Assembly: GCA_020638095.1 (NCBI GenBank)
Contig: JACKJF010000008.1
Coordinates: 1 to 16,117, forward strand
Length of the DNA: 16,117 nucleotides
DNA from: Hyphomicrobiaceae bacterium
GTDB taxonomy: Bacteria > Pseudomonadota > Alphaproteobacteria > Rhizobiales > Devosiaceae
Direction: 5' to 3'
Part shown: positions 13,720 through 16,117 of the stretch, one piece after another
Position numbering within the stretch: the first letter of the stretch is position 1
Layout: each line of letters starts with the position of its first letter
Program-made: the position numbers and the translations under genes
The notes under the pieces: generated by a model
Told to the model about the DNA's origin: nothing
Seen by the model: only the letters and a program-made list of their open reading frames with translations
The model's database searches: none

Positions 13720-14229
13720 ACACATCCCGCATGAATCGACAATTCGCCTCCACATTCACCCACGAGCAATCATAGGCGGTTACCGCTGCCGTCGCACCAT
13801 TAATGTAAAGCTTCATGCTTACGAATTGTGTTAAAGCCAGAATGTCGGTGTTGGGTAAACCTTGGCAATCGACGCGCTAATTCCTCCGCGAGACAGAAGC
13901 AGACGATATGTTTGCTTAACAACTCAATCGCAACATGAAAAACGCGCGACATTGCGCAAATTGGTGCCGCTCGTATTAGGGCAAAAAATTTTTAGGCAAC
14001 CGGAAACAATTCCGGCAGCCCCCGGTAGACGCCAATTGAGCGCGGAGTGCGTGAGGACGCAGTATCGATACAACCAAAGGAATCTCTAACTTGATCGAAA
14101 CCAGAGAAATTGACGCCCATTTGCCGGTCTTAAGATTTAAGAAAAAGCCCCATCCGCACCCGGCGTTACAAAGAGTCGAACCGATCACCAATAAGAAAAT
14201 GAAGTCAATTCGCTGACATTCTTGGTTTT
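13720..14229. other. non-coding A+T-richer stretch between the metal genes and the integrase
   Basis: About 510 bases with visibly lower GC than the flanking genes. One possible 93-codon frame on the minus strand (13976-14257) overlaps the integrase end and has no recognisable motif or ribosome site, so it is not called. A bulged inverted repeat, GTAAAGC-TTCAT-GCTTAC, occurs at 13814-13831. No strong terminator or promoter stands out. Confidence 0.6.
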
Positions 14230-15474
14230 TTAGGGTGAATATGCCTTCATTCGGCAATCGATTTCCTTGCTCACACGATCCGCGCTGGCTCTTAGCACCT
14301 CGTCCACAAAATGCGTATATCGACTGGTGACCGTGCCAAGGCTGTGTCCTAGCATCGCAGCAATTGTAGCGTCGGAATAGTTGAGCTCAGCCGCGACTGA
14401 GGCATAGCTGTGGCGGAGCGTGTGCATTACGGCACCTTCGATTTCGGCGCGTTGGCAAATCTGGATCCAAATTTTGCGCAGACCATCATACGCGCCGTTA
14501 CCCCTGACCGCCGGAAACAGGAATTCAGATGAACGGTCACTTGGAAGCGAACTGATCAGCGCAAAGGCAGCCGAGCCGATTGGCCGAATTTGCGCGCCAG
14601 TCTTCGAGTCTTCCAACCTGAAGCAGCCGCAATGCTCATCGATCTCCCGGCGCTTGAGCAACCGCACTTCGCCGACGCGACATCCCGTAAGCGTCAATAA
14701 CCGGATTGCGTTGATGGCAACAGAACTGATCCCTTCTGCCTCCAATTCAACCATCGCCCGTCCCAATGCTTCATATTCCTGAGGCCGGAAGAACCGCGTC
14801 CGCTTCTGATCGACGCCGCACCTGATGCCATGGCAAGGATTGGCTTCGCACAATCCCATGTCGCGAGCATAGGTCATCATGCCACTGAGAAGCGCAACGG
14901 TCCGGCGCGCTGTTCCGCCGCCACCAGAGACAATGGAGCGCCCACGCTTTTTGCCGGACCTGATGTTGCGCTTGGTCTTTCCTTCCCGGATGTCGATGAC
15001 GAACCGCTCCACTGTTCGGCGGTCCAGTGATGCTACTGGAAGTTTGCCGATTAGCGGGCGGATATGGGTCTCGATACGGCCGACATCCGTGGCGATCGTG
15101 GTTGCCTTCTTGGGCCGGTTGAAACGGGTAAGATATCGACCGGCACAGATGTCATCCATGTACTGATCGCACAACTCGGCGATGGTCATGTCGGCTCTTT
15201 TTTGCCGTTTCTGTTCGGATGGGTTTTGCCCCATCCGAACTTCACCGAGTTTCTTCATCGCCTCTGTGCGCGCCTGGTCGGGAGTAAGGTGACCATAGCG
15301 GCCAATCGTGTATCGGCGCGTCCGATTGTTTTCGTCGCGATACTGGATCAGGAATGACTTCTGGCCGGTCGCAAAGACGCGAACACCAAAGCCTTTCAGC
15401 TCGTCACACCACAGGAAATAATCCTTCGCACCTGGCGGGCTCTGGTCGATCAGACGCTTGGAAATTTTCGGCAT
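14230..15474 (-). CDS. tyrosine recombinase / phage-type integrase (P4-like, with DUF4102-type N-terminal domain)
   Basis: 414 residues from the ATG at 15472-15474; an in-frame ATG at 15498 would add only eight residues. The N-terminal arm-binding domain (about 1-90) contains KGFGVRVFATGQKSFLIQYR and RRYTIGRYGHLTPDQAR. The SAM-like core-binding domain follows (about 96-215). The catalytic domain has R266 (LTGCRVGEV), probably K291, H351 and R354 (HTLRHSYAS), H377 (LGHSLGTVTSRYTH) and the nucleophile Y386. All active-site residues are present, so the enzyme looks intact. It is transcribed away from the tRNA-derived att site about 165 bases from its start. It should integrate and excise the element at the 3' end of a tRNA-Arg gene. 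Confidence 0.93.
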   Translation of the reverse strand: MPKISKRLIDQSPPGAKDYFLWCDELKGFGVRVFATGQKSFLIQYRDENNRTRRYTIGRYGHLTPDQARTEAMKKLGEVRMGQNPSEQKRQKRADMTIAELCDQYMDDICAGRYLTRFNRPKKATTIATDVGRIETHIRPLIGKLPVASLDRRTVERFVIDIREGKTKRNIRSGKKRGRSIVSGGGGTARRTVALLSGMMTYARDMGLCEANPCHGIRCGVDQKRTRFFRPQEYEALGRAMVELEAEGISSVAINAIRLLTLTGCRVGEVRLLKRREIDEHCGCFRLEDSKTGAQIRPIGSAAFALISSLPSDRSSEFLFPAVRGNGAYDGLRKIWIQICQRAEIEGAVMHTLRHSYASVAAELNYSDATIAAMLGHSLGTVTSRYTHFVDEVLRASADRVSKEIDCRMKAYSP

Positions 15475-15589
15475 GGCAGCGGTCCCGCACGGAAGCAATA
15501 CGGAAGCAAAATCAGCGAAAAGTCGGAAATCTCAGTCCAAAGCCGTCAATCGTGATATTGCTCTAACATCATGATTATAATGGTATTTT

Positions 15590-15609
15590 CCAAATATGGC
15601 CATGTTTGG
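15590..15609. repeat. 20-bp near-perfect palindrome beside the att site
   Basis: CCAAATATGG-CCATGTTTGG pairs at nine of ten positions, with one T-G mismatch. It sits between the integrase start and the tRNA remnant. It could be an operator for the integrase, or a binding site for an excisionase or host factor in the recombination complex. Confidence 0.6.
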
Positions 15610-15638
15610 GAACAGTGCGAAAAACACCTAAATGCCCG

Positions 15639-15683
15639 CTCCGAAGGCAGAGGTCACAGGTTCGAATCCTGTCGGGTGCGCCA
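15639..15683 (+). other. att site: 3' 45 bases of a tRNA-Arg(CCG) gene
   Basis: The segment starts at the anticodon loop CTCCGAA (anticodon CCG at 15641-15643). It continues through the 3' anticodon stem GGCAG, the variable loop AGGTC, the T arm ACAGG-TTCGAAT-CCTGT, the 3' acceptor strand CGGGTGC, the discriminator G and the encoded CCA (15681-15683). The matching 5' half (which would begin GCACCCG) is absent upstream: the bases before it do not form D or acceptor stems. This is the duplicated 3' end left by site-specific integration into the tRNA gene. The complete tRNA is expected at the other end of the element, to the left of this window. Confidence 0.85.
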
Positions 15684-15693
15684 TTTTTTCCCA

Positions 15694-15720
15694 TAGCGCG
15701 CATCGCTGACAGGCGCGCTA
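15694..15720. terminator. GC-rich hairpin overlapping the stop codon of the MBL-fold gene
   Basis: Arms TAGCGCGC (15694-15701) and GCGCGCTA (15713-15720) pair perfectly over eight bases around an 11-base loop. The right arm contains the TAG stop of the minus-strand gene at 15718-15720. No T-tract follows on either outgoing strand (TTTTTT at 15684-15689 precedes it), so termination is plausible but not proven. Confidence 0.45.
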
Positions 15721-16117
15721 CCGGGCCGGCTTGAGGACGCTGACCAGTCTCTCCCCCTGCTGGACTGTTTCGATTTCACCGCGGCGCACCAGCCGGTTCA
15801 CATGTGCAAGTGTCTCGGTGAAGGCGAAACTCATCTGGTGCGCGTCCAGCTCGCGCGGAAACAGAACCGGCACAAGGTCGGCCACCGAATGGGGGTCGGC
15901 CGCACAGGCCTCCCGGATCCGGTCGCAGCGTTCCTCGTGGTGATCCTCCAGCTCGGTGCAACGGGCATGAAGGCCGATGAACGGCCGCCGGTGTCCGGCC
16001 AAAACCAGGACATCTTCGGGCAGTTCGTTTCGCATGAGGCGAAGCGATCGCAGGTAATGCCCGAGCGGATCGCCATTGGGTTCACCGGCAAAGACGCTGA
16101 CATTCGGCGAGATCCGC
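15718..16117 (-). CDS. metallo-beta-lactamase-fold hydrolase, C-terminal part (LACTB2-like; cut by window edge)
   Basis: About 132 residues of the C-terminal end are visible; the start lies beyond the right edge. The frame is open to the window end and reads DPLGHYLRSLRLMRN, then LVLAGHRRPFIGLHAR, whose GH is the late metal-ligand His of MBL-fold hydrolases. A C-terminal winged-helix-like tail follows (ERCDRIREAC, then MSFAFTETLAHVNRLVRRGEI), as in LACTB2/YflN-type proteins. The binuclear metal HxHxDH motif would be outside the window. It is probably host chromosome rather than element, because it lies beyond the tRNA 3' end. The hydrolysed substrate cannot be inferred. Confidence 0.8.
   Translation of the reverse strand, partial: RISPNVSVFAGEPNGDPLGHYLRSLRLMRNELPEDVLVLAGHRRPFIGLHARCTELEDHHEERCDRIREACAADPHSVADLVPVLFPRELDAHQMSFAFTETLAHVNRLVRRGEIETVQQGERLVSVLKPAR

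Noticed and set aside
14150..14190. A tRNA-like match on the minus strand (GGTTCGACTC near CGGGTGCG)
   Set aside because: The apparent T-loop is not flanked by a pairing stem, and the acceptor-like bases are not placed correctly. It is probably coincidental resemblance to the tRNA-Arg end at 15683.
13976..14257. A 93-codon minus-strand frame between DUF411 and the integrase
   Set aside because: Overlaps the integrase C-terminus, lacks a ribosome binding site and has no familiar motif. The surrounding DNA looks non-coding.
1..16117. CRISPR arrays or tandem repeats
   Set aside because: No regularly spaced direct repeats were seen. The only clear repeats are the IS ends, the duplicated MerR-type operator and short palindromes.

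Overview
The window reads as a metal-handling accessory region from a GC-rich alphaproteobacterium, most likely of the Rhodobacterales. This placement is inferred from codon use, protein style (Tat-like signal peptides, an MntR/DtxR-type regulator, SCO and PCuAC copper proteins) and short, overlapping operons. No taxonomic marker gene is present. The right edge carries the 3' 45 bases of a tRNA-Arg(CCG) gene next to a tyrosine recombinase. Everything to the left of about 15639 therefore looks like an integrated element, and the sequence to its right (a metallo-beta-lactamase-fold gene) looks like host chromosome.

Left part (1-3293, minus strand). First is the start of an L,D-transpeptidase. 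Next comes a damaged copper locus: two small exported Cys-rich proteins flank the C-terminal stub of a multicopper oxidase. The rest of that oxidase is gone, replaced by a 1002-bp decayed IS3-family element with a nonsense codon in orfA, an internal deletion in orfB and a frameshift near the orfB end. Then come ynfA and a MerR-family Zn/Cd/Pb-type regulator, joined by an ATGA overlap.

Central part (3304-8427, plus strand). Divergent from the regulator, a promoter with a 19-bp spacer and a CTATAG-N3-CTAGAG operator leads a tight six-gene unit: a P1B-type Zn/Cd/Pb ATPase, two isoprenylcysteine-methyltransferase-like membrane proteins, LspA, DsbB and a DsbA-like thioredoxin. It couples cytoplasmic metal export to envelope lipoprotein and disulfide functions.

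Right part (8436-13719). An MntR-like regulator is divergent from a two-domain multicopper oxidase and a ZIP transporter with an unusual N-terminal domain. A short TTAGC-N4-GCTAA palindrome overlaps the candidate promoter. A second copy of the MerR-type operator (11471-11501) precedes sco, PCuAC, sco and DUF411. These are copper chaperone and thiol-redox genes, so the regulator at 2853-3293 may control both operons. The stretch 13720-14229 is A+T-richer and has no convincing gene. The integrase, a 20-bp palindrome and the tRNA-derived att site follow.

Functional calls come from motifs recognised by eye. No database search was run.
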